Positions 10,501 through 19,990 are shown, counted from the first letter of the stretch. The stretch: 64,000 bases of DNA from Cyanobacteria bacterium SBLK (GCA_017746715.1 JAGHZQ010000017.1:1-64000); one strand, 5' to 3'. Translations and numbers: made by a program. Notes: generated by a model not told the origin, from the sequence alone.

Positions 10501-12086
10501 TCCCGGATGTTTTCAATTTTACCCCCCATCCCACTATCTCCGAGGAAGCGAGTTTCGCTCACAAAATTAACTTGGGAAATTACGACCTCGATCCCGGCGC
10601 TTATACTGTAATCGCCACGGGTTACGATATCGATGGCGCAATGGGACATACTTTCGAGCAATCTTTTGAGATTCTTTCTTCCAACTCCAGCCCGGAATCC
10701 CTGCGTTTCAGCCTTGATAAAATCGACTACAAACCCACGGATATCTTGCAGATTAAAGAGGGTTGGGTACAAGATCCCGATGGGGCGCAAGATATCTTGA
10801 ATATTCGCTACGATCTTCGCAAAGATGACGGCACGATCGTCAAGAGCGATATGATTGGCGACCTAACAGCAGCATCTTGGGATCCGCTTTGGGTGAGTTT
10901 TGAGAGCGAGATCGACCTCGGTACCTTGAATTTAGCCAACGGAATTTATCGAATATCCGCGATCGCCTACGATATTGCCAATACCGTCAGTAATTTATTC
11001 GAGCGCTCTTTCACCGTTACCGCACCTCCTCCCAACGTTGCGCCTTCTAACTTAACCTTTAGCTTAGATCGCGGCTCTTATACCCCCACCGAGACCATTA
11101 ATCTTGACAATGGCTGGGTGCGAGATGCCAACGGTGCGAATACTCTCGAATACATCGACCTTCGCATCGTTACCGAACAAGGCAATACTATCGATATTGC
11201 AGACATCGCCAACTTCAATGCAGTGGATTGGAATCCGGAATGGGCGAGCTTCCAACACGCGATCGGCTTAACCGACCTAAACTTGCAAGGAGGCGCTCAT
11301 AAATTAGTCGGGATTGCCTATGACTGGGATAATGCGGCTTCTGTTCAATTCGAGCGCGGTTTCTACCTCGAAGTTCCCGAACCCAATCTCAGTCCTGCGG
11401 ATTTGAGCTTCAGCCTCAATAAAACCACCTATAACCCCACAGATACCCTGACCATTGGCAATGGTTGGGTGCAAGACGGAGATGGCTGGGAAGACCTCGC
11501 AAGCGTCTCGTTCAAAATTGTTGCCAGCAATGGCAGCGAAATCGAGTTAGGGGAGCTAACCGATTTTATCAATGTCGGCTGGACGCAGCAATGGGCCAGT
11601 TTCTCGGGCGGTTTCGATCTGAACCGGTATAACCTCGCGGATGGGACTTATACGCTGGTTGGCATGGCAAGCGATCGCGCTGGGGGTCAAAGTCAAACCC
11701 TCTCTCGCAGTTTCACCATTGAAGCGCCCCAAACCCAGAATAACGCTCCGGCGGGCTTGCAGTTTGGTTTGAATGGCAGCACTTTCTCAACAAGCGATAC
11801 CTTACAAATTACCAACGGTTGGGTCTATGACACCGATGGGAATAGCGATCTTGCTGGAGTCGAGTTCGAGTTAGTGGCAGAAGATGGCACGATTATTGAT
11901 GTGGAGGATAGTCTCGCATTAACTCCGGCAACATGGGATTGGTCGCAACAATGGAGCAGTTTCCATCATGGTATTAGCTTGGGGGCTTTGGGTTTAAGTG
12001 CGGGACGCTATAGTCTGCGCGGCAAGGCTTACGATGGTGCTGGAGATTACAGCAATACTTTCTCGCGCTCTTTTAATCTGGTTTAA
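7503..12086 (+). CDS. SBBP beta-propeller plus Ig-like repeat protein (1527 aa)
   Basis: This is a paralogue of the 2022-aa protein. It shares the N-terminal tag (MPAQSNPN, PPSDLDRPLANSPSA) and the C-terminal ending SRSFNLV. Residues of about 70-470 carry six SBBP-type blades, recognisable by repeated G(S/T)(A/T)GDD-x-A, followed by AGSTTGDL and GGKDAW. The remaining thousand residues hold nine units of the Y-x-x-x-D-T-L / GWVxDxDG / DLPD type, and the last four closely match the last four of the neighbour. No Sec signal is visible. A role in cell-surface structure or adhesion is inferred from architecture only. The two genes appear to be separate transcription units with matching regulatory DNA. 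Confidence 0.75.
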   Translation: MPAQSNPNALGTDPSLLDNPAVWVPPSDLDRPLANSPSASSNSPAPPDDPPERRPGEAKVNRLGTEKSDRLLDIALPYSGSWSSYAVGYTTGHLTDIPGGNKDIIIANYRGNDFIDWERQYGSAGDDVATAIAFAPYNPSFFGATGYTDGDFAGAGFGGKDVWFANFTPTGQIIDSETFKWGSAGDDIAEAIAIDNENNIYLAGSTTGDLVGKNNGGKDAWVAKFNREGVLQWTHKVGTAGDDAAMGIAIDDTGSIFVTGYSTNTWQDNNLGSGSSSAWIFKLDRNGLREGQDYITGGDTKAYDIAVGNYGDVYITGSTTGDLNGTNAGGMDAWFASYDRYSFRPYNQTNPNWLHQLGTTGDDIAYSINLDGENRVHIAGSTTGSIAGTAVGGKDAWFAQYETHNDPMQPTLKWKQQLGTTGDDVAMGIASGRDGYRHFLTGYSDKQLGNHRNYGPDPIGGSESSEDMWMAAYTSRNEAPNLLHFNLNRGNYQQRDTLEISYGEVGDRDTIYDISHIDFRIIKSDGTEIDLPDAIADIRPMDWQQQRGYFNYSINLNRYGLEQGNYTLKGTVVDRAGHTDGATFEQMFSIASPLTNQAPEGLDFHIKDDWQTFTPGQFLEVEYGRVFDYDGASNLTQIDFELISPDGTIIQLPEATQIYAESGYPDDPYARFDYRVQLPTDLQLSGAYFLKAIAYDGSGATSNIAERYANVNMHGGFSSGPYFNLDRYDYGGHETIKLEKVRIHHPDGIDKIESVQFFVSDYRNNTEIALGKVTQWTEYGFSDGEFDLNINLGTLGLEQGDYGLFARIYDIAGRPSDRLNTQNFYVRSHDYHNYPPQFQLARDLPEYKNTEILSIRDGWVSHYESIDGVSRVDFRLQKASGDYSFIDLPDAIEFNVQDPLNATFEYAVDLSQYDLEVNQEYSLWAVVYDALGYSSSPMFQQFYVRENMAPMGISFNLNASYLSTEIIRINDGIIHDPNGSADINRIEFALRNPDGTMLDLPDVFNFTPHPTISEEASFAHKINLGNYDLDPGAYTVIATGYDIDGAMGHTFEQSFEILSSNSSPESLRFSLDKIDYKPTDILQIKEGWVQDPDGAQDILNIRYDLRKDDGTIVKSDMIGDLTAASWDPLWVSFESEIDLGTLNLANGIYRISAIAYDIANTVSNLFERSFTVTAPPPNVAPSNLTFSLDRGSYTPTETINLDNGWVRDANGANTLEYIDLRIVTEQGNTIDIADIANFNAVDWNPEWASFQHAIGLTDLNLQGGAHKLVGIAYDWDNAASVQFERGFYLEVPEPNLSPADLSFSLNKTTYNPTDTLTIGNGWVQDGDGWEDLASVSFKIVASNGSEIELGELTDFINVGWTQQWASFSGGFDLNRYNLADGTYTLVGMASDRAGGQSQTLSRSFTIEAPQTQNNAPAGLQFGLNGSTFSTSDTLQITNGWVYDTDGNSDLAGVEFELVAEDGTIIDVEDSLALTPATWDWSQQWSSFHHGISLGALGLSAGRYSLRGKAYDGAGDYSNTFSRSFNLV

Positions 12087-12092
12087 TCCTGA

Positions 12093-12116
12093 AGGGGCGT
12101 TGCAGGCAACGCCCCT
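12093..12116. repeat. Palindromic REP-like element, copy 1
   Basis: AGGGGCGTTGC and GCAACGCCCCT form an 11-bp stem around a 2-base loop, just after the stop of the 1527-aa gene. It belongs to the same family as the elements at 23889 and 32335. I see no gene in the rest of the 12087-12358 gap. Confidence 0.7.
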
Positions 12117-12358
12117 ACGGAAGGGCTGGGAATACCTCCTCAGCAGTGCAGATTTGGTATCGCCTGCCATTATTGGCAGACAGATTTATGGGGATGCTTC
12201 GGTTTCGCTGTTTTGAGAAAGTGGGAGCGATCGCAAATATTGAGGAACTCCAGATTAACTTTCAACCCCCCGATCGCTTTCGTGTCAAAATCGCTTTTAG
12301 TACCTCGAAAGAGAAATTTTCTGAGGAGCACTCCTTTTCGGTAGACCCGAATTAAGAA

Positions 12359-15300
12359 TTACCAAGGATTGCCAACAATGGTAAATCCCGCCCAATAATG
12401 AGGATGACTCAAATTGAGATACTCAATTTCGGCAAATTCCGGCGATAAGGAAATCCCATTCTCTAATTCGGTATTCTCTAAACCAATACCATACAAGCGG
12501 CCGTTTTCAATATACACTTGACCTCGACTCATGGCTAATTGCGCTTGCCTGAGCGCTTCCGCTTTAATTGTTTTCTCGCGACTTAATGCGTGATAAAACT
12601 GCGTCATTAATCCCAATGTCGCCAGATCGTTCACTTCCCAGACGCTCCCTAAAACAGACTTCACTCCCAATCGATGGGCGTATCCGGCAATTCCCAACTC
12701 CGCCGACCCATTTCCCAAACTGGTTTGACAAGCACTTAATACCAATAATTCTATGGGAGGGGCGTTGAGTTTTAAATTTTGAAAATCAGAAAAGGTTAAC
12801 TCTCCTTCTGAGAGGGCAATAAAAGAATCTCTGGGATTCTCGGAATTGAAAATACCGTGAGTTGCCATATGAACTAAACCATAAGGCTCTTCATTGCGTT
12901 GCGTTTCAATATTTGCCAGTGTGAAATCCTTTTCCTCTAAGATTTTCCCCCCCATTGTCGAAATCCATATTTTATCGATCGCATCAATTTCAATGGGAAC
13001 GGCAGGTAAAGAATTCCAATGAGGAAACTCAGAAGCTCCCATTGCTAAAACAGGTAATGCTCGCAGATCTCGATAGCGCGTATCGGTAAGACTCACACTC
13101 GGCATTAAACCCACGCTATATTTCTCGATCGCAAACGCGCCACTATTGGGGTTGTCGGGATCGCGACCGCTATGGAGGGCGGAGAGAACTGCGAGGGGGA
13201 GCGATCGCAGTCGCTCGTCGAGAATAAACACTAAATTTTCAATCTCTTCTGCTTGTAAATCGGCATCTAACGGGGCGATCAACCATTGATAAAATTGTTG
13301 GGAGGGCTGCAAATATTGGCGGTGTCCGACGGTGTTTTCATCCTTGAGAGAGCGGCGAAATCTTCTGGCCGCTTGCGTCACGGTTTCATAATCGGCATTG
13401 GCGGGGGCTCTGCGAATGGGAGTCTTTGTCTCGGCCGTTACCAAGACGAGTTCCAAGCGAGTATCGGGCGATCGCGTTGCTTGGTGCAGGGCGTTACCCG
13501 TGGCGATTCCTTGGGGGGCGTGCATGAGATCGGATTCGCGGATCTCCAATGGCGAGGCATTTTGCAGGCGATCGTTCCACTCTTTGGGATGCGAACTTTG
13601 CGGCCAAAAAGAGGCATAGATAATCGCGGGTTTGACTCCCGTTTCGGCTGCGATTTTGGCTAAAATATCTTGGATTTCTGCGAGGGTTTTGTTTTCAAAT
13701 TCGACCGAGTCGATCGAACGCGGATTCAGTTGCGGGCGTGGCGTTAACTCGAACTCCGATGTCAAAGTAAAAGAGGAATCCGTCGCCTCTGTCGCCGCGA
13801 TCGCTTCGGTAATGAGTTGAATATTCCCTTGTTGAAAGGAGTCGGCAAAAGAGCGTAAGGGAAAAAGAGTATTATTCGAACCTGTCGTGATAGCGCCCGC
13901 CGTACCGTTAATACTGGCATCGCCGACAATAAAAGACGTTTCCTGCGCTCCGCCGCCATGTCGAATCGCGATTGCTCCGCTTTGCCGTCCTCCGGCTGTT
14001 GAAATGCTAGCTTCAATTTGGTTTTGGTCGATAAATGTTCCGGTCGCTCGGAAAAAACGACCGGCGGTAATGTCGACATTACCGCCGTTGCCACTTGCTC
14101 CCCCTTGGGCATCGATCGACACTACTTCTATATCGCCACTGGGATCGAGGGTGACATTGCCCCCATTCCCCACGCGACCGCTACTGTTGATGCTGCTGGC
14201 CGTTATCGCCGTCGATGCCTCGAGGGAGATCGCCCCACCATTGAAGCCCGAACTATCGATCCCGGCAAAGTCTCTCAACTGTCCCCCTACCGTTGCCGTA
14301 ATATTTTGGGCGGTAGAGGTATCGATGGCGCCGTTGGTGCTTCTGAGGGAAATATCTCCCCCGCGAGTGCCGTCGATCGAGGTAGAAATCAAATGTCCCG
14401 TGACGATATTCCCAGACGCGCTTAACTCGATATTCCCACCATTCCCGGCAATGGCGACGGAAATAATCCCCGTCGCCCCGTCGAGAGAGGAAACTTCGCG
14501 ATCGCCAAAACTTGCAATCTCTTGGAAAGAGAAACTGCTCCCGACTGTCGCATCGATCGAACCATTAGCGCTCTCAATGCGGATATTTCCCCCGTTTCCC
14601 CCGGCGATCGCGGTGGAGATGGCGCTTCCCGCGGTAATATTTTCTGTTGCTTTCAGGGTAATCTCGCCACCCCTGCCATTACCGGCACTCGCGTTAATGC
14701 TTCCCGTCGCAATCGTTCCCGTCGCCTCGATCGCCACTGTCCCTCCCGAACCATTGGCACTACTCGCATCAATTCCAGCAAATTCTCGCGAAGTTCCTTG
14801 CCGGTCTGTCGCCGTTAAATTTTGGGCGGTTGTGGTATCGATCGACCCGTTGGTACTTGTGAGGGTTATCGCCCCACCGCGATGGCCGTCAGTAGAGGCA
14901 GAGAACAAATTGCCCGCCACGATATCCCCAGAAGCCTCAATGGCGATCGAGCCACCATTTCCCGTCCCCGAACCCGCAACCAAGGCAGCAATCTCTTCTG
15001 AGGGGGTAACGCGGACCGAGTCCCCTAAAAATTCGGCAATCTCTTGGGAAGCGATACGACTGCCGAGGGTTGTATCCACCGAGCCGTTGGTACTTTGAAT
15101 GCGAATTCCCCTGCTATTGCCCGCGATCGCTCCCGAAAGGATGCTGCCCGTCTCGATATCCCCTGACCCGTTCAGGGAAATCTCGCCACTCTCTCCCGTA
15201 CTGGAACTGCTATTGAGAGTACCCCCTCGGGTATCGATACCGCCACTGCTGCTTTGCAGGGAGATATTGCCGCCATTACCTGCGGTTGCTGAGGAAGTCA

Positions 15301-17143
15301 TCTCTCCTGTTGTAATCTTTCCGGCTGCATTGAGGTAAATTGCACCGCTATGGCCGAGGCTAGAACTGCTCGAGATCGTTCCTCCACTGGTGTCGATCGC
15401 GCCATTGCTGCTAGCAAAAGTAATATTTCCGCCTCCCGACGAAATACTGGCATTCCCGCTCAGAGAAATATCGTCATTGGCAAGAAAATTCAGGTGCAAG
15501 CGATCGGACAGCGAAGAAATTGACGTTCCCTCGATCGCAATTCCTCCGGCTGCATTCAAGATTAACGTATTCTCTCCCGTTACGCTACTTAAAGCACTTG
15601 CATTTATCGTAATATCTCCATTTTGAGCTCCCGCCGTTCCTAGGGTTGAAATAATCACGCTCGCTTCGCCAGTCAAAGCAGCGAGGACAAAATTAATCCC
15701 CAATTCTGCATTATCCCCCGAAGGAAGGAAAGGAGATGTATCGGGAATTTGAGATGCGATCGGGTTATCGGTAATCGCGAGATTATGCGGATCGATCAGC
15801 CAAGTGCCGCCATCTCCAACCGATGCGGAAATATCTGGAGAACTCATCACTTCCAAATACCCCCGACTGCTGGTTTCCACCAATCCGCCATCTCCCGCAT
15901 GCTCTCCGCCTCTCGCACTCATCTCTCCATAAACGCGAGTGGTTTCCTCCGACCAAACAACGATCGTGCCGCCATCTCCATCCCATCTGCCATCGGCACG
16001 GATCGCAGAATTTTCATCGACTGCGGTAATGATTGCATTGGGAATGTTTTCCTCTCCTTTGTAACCTCCGCCAATCCGAACGCTTCCGCCCCCGTGGGTT
16101 CCAGAAACATCAATTTCCGCCCCGATCAACCCCACAATCTCCCCTAATATGTCTGCATTTCCGGCGATCGCCCCCTCCGTTTCCAATTCTCCCGAAACAA
16201 TCGCCGTCCCGCTTTCTGTCGGAATTGCCGTCTCCGCGATCGTTACTTCCCCCGACGACATCGTCAATCCCGTTTCTAACCCCTTTGCTCCTTCCGTCAG
16301 CAATGTTGGTAAATCCATTGGTGCAAATGGTAAGACTTCTCCTTGCCGATCTCGCGGCGGTTCGACAACCAAACTTAAAACCCCGTCATTTTGCGAAATC
16401 CTCACTTTATGAGTTCCCGGAATGGCGGCAACGGTAATATTGCCCGATTCTGCTTGCAATGTCCCGGTATTCACCACCGTCCCGGCCAATAGGGTCAAAT
16501 TGTGCCCTGCTGCTACCGTCAATTCCCCTGCATTGATAATGCTGCCCGATCGCGCCAAATCGAAAGCAAATTGGCCGGGATCTCCCGTTAAAATGCCGTA
16601 ATCGTTCTCCCCAAACCCATTAAACCAACCCCTCTCAAAACTAATCCCCGTTGCGGTCGTCACCGTCAAGGATGCTGGAAGATTAAGCGTTGCATTGCTG
16701 CCAAAAATAAAGCCCGCCGGATTCATTAAAAATAAGTTTGGCGTTCCTCCCGTCACCTGAATTAATCCATCGACAAGGGAAGGCTCTCCCCCGACAATCC
16801 GAGTTAAAATGTTGCGAAGTTCCGGATGGGCGAGAAAGTTAGCTATTTGATGGGTGGAGAGACCAAATTTCTCTAAACTGTGGAATAAATTTGCTCCATC
16901 TGCGGATAAAGAACCGCCGTGAATATCAAAGCGTTCGCGTAGTGTGGCATCAGCCGTATCGCCATTGGGGGTGACGATCGTTCCCGTCCCGTCGGGAGCG
17001 GTCACAATGGGTTGCCCGAAAGCGGAAAGTTCGGGCGAATACCCCCACAAATAAGCTGAAGCTCCCAGTAAAATACCCGCGCTAATATAGGCAGAAGGAC
17101 TGAAAAAATTCCTTCCAACAAGCGGTAGAGTTTCTCGAACCAT
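12359..17143 (-). CDS. TpsA-type filamentous haemagglutinin-like protein with C-terminal CHAT domain
   Basis: After a hydrophobic N-terminal segment (about 15-32) comes the two-partner-secretion domain (about 40-270), with LFLMNPAGFIFG and GTPN motifs typical of haemagglutinin N-termini. Residues of about 480-1080 are beta-helix repeats rich in Gly, Ser and Thr (GGNISLxSxxGxIDT). The last 350 residues form a CHAT domain of the caspase/separase clan. His1429 in MATHG and Cys1472 in LSACQT are the expected catalytic dyad, so peptidase activity is plausible. TPS-CHAT fusions are known in cyanobacteria; substrate and role are not. The gene is divergent from its likely transporter at 17417, whereas TPS pairs are usually co-transcribed. 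Confidence 0.85.
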   Translation of the reverse strand: MVRETLPLVGRNFFSPSAYISAGILLGASAYLWGYSPELSAFGQPIVTAPDGTGTIVTPNGDTADATLRERFDIHGGSLSADGANLFHSLEKFGLSTHQIANFLAHPELRNILTRIVGGEPSLVDGLIQVTGGTPNLFLMNPAGFIFGSNATLNLPASLTVTTATGISFERGWFNGFGENDYGILTGDPGQFAFDLARSGSIINAGELTVAAGHNLTLLAGTVVNTGTLQAESGNITVAAIPGTHKVRISQNDGVLSLVVEPPRDRQGEVLPFAPMDLPTLLTEGAKGLETGLTMSSGEVTIAETAIPTESGTAIVSGELETEGAIAGNADILGEIVGLIGAEIDVSGTHGGGSVRIGGGYKGEENIPNAIITAVDENSAIRADGRWDGDGGTIVVWSEETTRVYGEMSARGGEHAGDGGLVETSSRGYLEVMSSPDISASVGDGGTWLIDPHNLAITDNPIASQIPDTSPFLPSGDNAELGINFVLAALTGEASVIISTLGTAGAQNGDITINASALSSVTGENTLILNAAGGIAIEGTSISSLSDRLHLNFLANDDISLSGNASISSGGGNITFASSNGAIDTSGGTISSSSSLGHSGAIYLNAAGKITTGEMTSSATAGNGGNISLQSSSGGIDTRGGTLNSSSSTGESGEISLNGSGDIETGSILSGAIAGNSRGIRIQSTNGSVDTTLGSRIASQEIAEFLGDSVRVTPSEEIAALVAGSGTGNGGSIAIEASGDIVAGNLFSASTDGHRGGAITLTSTNGSIDTTTAQNLTATDRQGTSREFAGIDASSANGSGGTVAIEATGTIATGSINASAGNGRGGEITLKATENITAGSAISTAIAGGNGGNIRIESANGSIDATVGSSFSFQEIASFGDREVSSLDGATGIISVAIAGNGGNIELSASGNIVTGHLISTSIDGTRGGDISLRSTNGAIDTSTAQNITATVGGQLRDFAGIDSSGFNGGAISLEASTAITASSINSSGRVGNGGNVTLDPSGDIEVVSIDAQGGASGNGGNVDITAGRFFRATGTFIDQNQIEASISTAGGRQSGAIAIRHGGGAQETSFIVGDASINGTAGAITTGSNNTLFPLRSFADSFQQGNIQLITEAIAATEATDSSFTLTSEFELTPRPQLNPRSIDSVEFENKTLAEIQDILAKIAAETGVKPAIIYASFWPQSSHPKEWNDRLQNASPLEIRESDLMHAPQGIATGNALHQATRSPDTRLELVLVTAETKTPIRRAPANADYETVTQAARRFRRSLKDENTVGHRQYLQPSQQFYQWLIAPLDADLQAEEIENLVFILDERLRSLPLAVLSALHSGRDPDNPNSGAFAIEKYSVGLMPSVSLTDTRYRDLRALPVLAMGASEFPHWNSLPAVPIEIDAIDKIWISTMGGKILEEKDFTLANIETQRNEEPYGLVHMATHGIFNSENPRDSFIALSEGELTFSDFQNLKLNAPPIELLVLSACQTSLGNGSAELGIAGYAHRLGVKSVLGSVWEVNDLATLGLMTQFYHALSREKTIKAEALRQAQLAMSRGQVYIENGRLYGIGLENTELENGISLSPEFAEIEYLNLSHPHYWAGFTIVGNPW

Positions 17144-17334
17144 TACACCCTATTTTAAGTTAGAATATCTTGTCCGGATGTCCGGAATTTTAGCGCATTT
17201 TGCTTCGAGCGTTGAGTTTTAGAAATAGCATTGTAGTAATTCTTAATGATTCATTTATTGACTTTCTAAGCTCTCACAATTTCATCGTATCTAAGCGACA
17301 AGAAGCGTTTGATTGCCAATTTGTTCTCTTCACT

Positions 17335-17359
17335 TCAGATTAACCTAAAGCGAATCTGA
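17335..17359. promoter_or_regulatory. Inverted repeat in the divergent tpsA-type / tpsB-type promoter region
   Basis: TCAGATT and AATCTGA are separated by 11 bases, about 58 bases before the ATG of the transporter gene, and are followed by the AT-rich TACTATAAG. The 273-bp intergenic region also contains tandem GTCCGGA units (17173-17186) near the start of the other gene. An operator role is inferred from position. Confidence 0.3.
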
Positions 17360-17416
17360 TATTACTATAAGAGATATTTGTACAAACTGCAATACAATTT
17401 TACCAGTAAAGTATTG

Positions 17417-19960
17417 ATGAGCAAAAAAGATATCTTATCAGGGGCTTCCATCGCACTCTTGGTTGCATCTCTCCTACAAACAAAAGCATCGGCTCAAATC
17501 GATGGATTCTCGACGACTGACGATCGCTGCGGAGAGCAGGAAAGTAATATCGCCGCGATCGCTCCCCACGCGATCGCAGAACTTCCGATAAGCGAAGAGA
17601 GCGCTCTGGATTTCGGGGTATCCATTCCTTTAAATGCTATCGAGAAAAAAGAAAAAAATCCCCAAATCTTACCATCCCTAAAAACGAGCGAAGAAATTCC
17701 TCTTTTTGAAAAGAACTTTTTAAAAGAAAACAAAACAAACCTCTTGGAAAGTATCAAGCCAAGAGACAAAATAGAGATTGCCGTTGTGAATGGGGAAAAA
17801 TCTCCCGATGGCCTCGATTCCATCTCGGAATCTTCCCCCCTCGCGGCGGAGGAAGACCTCGCGTTCGCAGGGTATGACAACAACCCTCTGACTGTTGACA
17901 GCGAATCTCGGGATTTATCCTTCGCTCCCCAACCCTCAACGGAGGAACATATCTCTGAAGAAAGAGAAATCGAGAATGAAAGCGATTTAGCAACCCCTGC
18001 CTCATCGGAAACCCTACCGGATCCGATCGCGCCGACGGGTCGAGAAATTGCCAATCAATGGGGGGCAATCGAGCGAGAAATGCTGCCTTCTTTTTGGCAC
18101 GAGGAAATCCTGGCCTCGCCCGTTAAATCTGCGCCCGAGGTTGAGAAACGCAGAACTTCTCAATCCCCAACCCATCGCACCGAGAGAAGACGAGAGAAAA
18201 AAGAGCATTTAAAGAAAAAAAGCAAAAAAGAATTATCCAGATCGTTTCCCGAAATCCCAAGCAGTCCGAGATCGGCACGAGGAGCATTCATTGAGGGCGG
18301 TATTTTTCCGCAAGAGTCTTTATGGCAGGCCACTGTAGCAACTCTCGAGCAAACCCCTGCAACTGCAGCAGAATTGCCTCCAGACGGAGCGATAGCCACA
18401 GGAGAACTCTGTCCGATCTCCTTCCCTGCAATTGCCAACGAGCCTATTGCCATTGGTAATTTAACGATATCGGGGGCGACGGCATTCAGCGAAGAACGAA
18501 TTCGCTATATTATCAGTCAAGCTCTAAGAGAGCTCGGCATTAGTCTAGGCGATCGCCTCTCTCCAGAACGGCTTTCCCCAGAACAACGAAAAGCTATTGC
18601 CAACGATATTACTCAACTTTATCTAGAATCTGGTTATTTGACCTCTAGAGCTTTCTTTCGAGACGATAACATCCTGAAAATATCTGAAGGACGCCTAGCT
18701 GAAATTACCGTTCGCGGTCGCAAGCATCTCAACATTGATTATATTTGCGATCGCCTCCTGCTCGGGGTTGAGACTCCTTTTAATGCAGGCAAACTAGAGG
18801 AACAACTGCGATTAATGCAGGAGAGTCCCCTCTTTGAAAATATCGAAGCCAGTTTAACCGAAGCGGGTTTCAGAGAAGAAAGCCATTTAACCGTGAATGT
18901 TACCGAAGCCAAGAAATTTTACGGCACCTTTGGCGTAGATAATTACTCCCCCGCCGCAGTAGGATCGGAACGCATGGGTCTCAGTTTGGGCGATCGCAAT
19001 TTGACCGGGAGGGGCGATCGCCTTCACGCGACTTATTCCCGCAGTACCACTGGCGGTACTGACCTTCTCGACTTGAGCTATCAGATTCCCCTTAATGCTA
19101 AGGAGGGAACGTTACAATTGCGATTTGCCCCCAATTGGACGGAAATTACCCAATCGCCTTTCGACCAATTGGATATCGACGGACGGCGCAGATTTTATGG
19201 CATTCACTATCGCCAACCCCTCGTCCGTAACTTGCGTCAGGAATTTGCCCTCTCTTTGGGATTTAACCGTCAAGAAGGGCAAACCTTCATTTTCGATCGC
19301 CCCTTAATTAGCTTTGAAGGGATAGAGGAGGATGGCTCGAGTCGCACCAGTACGATTACTTTTGCCCAAGAGTATTTACACCGCGATCGCCAAGGAGTCA
19401 CGGCGATCGGTTCGCAATTTAACTTTGGGGTCGGACTCTTGGGGGTGACGACGAATGAATCTCCTACCCCTGATGGTTTATTCTTCAGTTGGTCGGGTCA
19501 AGTGCAGCGAGTTCAACGACTGGGAGACGATCGCTTGCTCTTGGCACAACTGGACGTACAACTCACCCCCGATGCGCTGTTACCCGCCCATCAGTTTATT
19601 ATCGGCGGCGGTCAATCGGTGCGGGGTTATCGCCAAAACGCCAGGGGGGGGGATAATGGCATTCGCCTGCTCGTTGAAGGTCGCCTCCCGGTTACTCGCA
19701 ACGCCGCAGGAGAGCCGGAAATTCAACTCGCCCCTTTTTTTAATGCCGGAAAAGTCTGGAATCATCCCAATAATCCCAATCAATTGAGCGATCGCAAATT
19801 TTTAGCGGGCGTTGGTATGGGAATATTATGGGAGGGTTTCGGCGGCATCGATAATTTAAAAATGCGCTTGGATTATGGCGTTCCTCTCATTTATCTCGCC
19901 GATCGCGGCAAAAACGTACAAGATAACGGGTTGTATTTTAAAATGCAGGTTGAGTTTTAA
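17417..19960 (+). CDS. TpsB/FhaC-family outer-membrane transporter
   Basis: An in-frame TTG lies at 17378, but the ATG at 17417 starts a good signal peptide (MSKKDILSGAS... cut after TKASA), so I chose it. Residues of about 30-330 form a long acidic, Ser/Glu-rich linker. Two POTRA-like segments follow (from about 350, with ITVRGRKHL near their centre), then a 16-strand-type barrel with the diagnostic VRGY motif. The protein ends in Phe, as expected for BAM-inserted barrels. The family exports TpsA proteins, so the divergent TPS-CHAT protein is the likely client. At about 848 aa it is longer than the usual 550-600 because of the linker. Confidence 0.88.
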   Translation: MSKKDILSGASIALLVASLLQTKASAQIDGFSTTDDRCGEQESNIAAIAPHAIAELPISEESALDFGVSIPLNAIEKKEKNPQILPSLKTSEEIPLFEKNFLKENKTNLLESIKPRDKIEIAVVNGEKSPDGLDSISESSPLAAEEDLAFAGYDNNPLTVDSESRDLSFAPQPSTEEHISEEREIENESDLATPASSETLPDPIAPTGREIANQWGAIEREMLPSFWHEEILASPVKSAPEVEKRRTSQSPTHRTERRREKKEHLKKKSKKELSRSFPEIPSSPRSARGAFIEGGIFPQESLWQATVATLEQTPATAAELPPDGAIATGELCPISFPAIANEPIAIGNLTISGATAFSEERIRYIISQALRELGISLGDRLSPERLSPEQRKAIANDITQLYLESGYLTSRAFFRDDNILKISEGRLAEITVRGRKHLNIDYICDRLLLGVETPFNAGKLEEQLRLMQESPLFENIEASLTEAGFREESHLTVNVTEAKKFYGTFGVDNYSPAAVGSERMGLSLGDRNLTGRGDRLHATYSRSTTGGTDLLDLSYQIPLNAKEGTLQLRFAPNWTEITQSPFDQLDIDGRRRFYGIHYRQPLVRNLRQEFALSLGFNRQEGQTFIFDRPLISFEGIEEDGSSRTSTITFAQEYLHRDRQGVTAIGSQFNFGVGLLGVTTNESPTPDGLFFSWSGQVQRVQRLGDDRLLLAQLDVQLTPDALLPAHQFIIGGGQSVRGYRQNARGGDNGIRLLVEGRLPVTRNAAGEPEIQLAPFFNAGKVWNHPNNPNQLSDRKFLAGVGMGILWEGFGGIDNLKMRLDYGVPLIYLADRGKNVQDNGLYFKMQVEF

Positions 19961-19990
19961 TGAGATACACCAGTTTTAAGGAACAAAACA

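Noticed and set aside
12146..12355. 69-residue frame between the giant protein and the TPS gene
   Set aside because: No ribosome-binding site, no recognisable domain, and it overlaps a repeat-rich intergenic region.
13887..15098. 403-residue open frame opposite the TPS-CHAT gene
   Set aside because: It is antisense to beta-helix repeats with regular codon bias; the composition is a reflection of the Gly/Ser/Thr repeats and no domain is visible.
17378..17416. TTG start for the TpsB gene
   Set aside because: It would put 13 hydrophilic residues before a clear signal peptide; the ATG at 17417 fits better.
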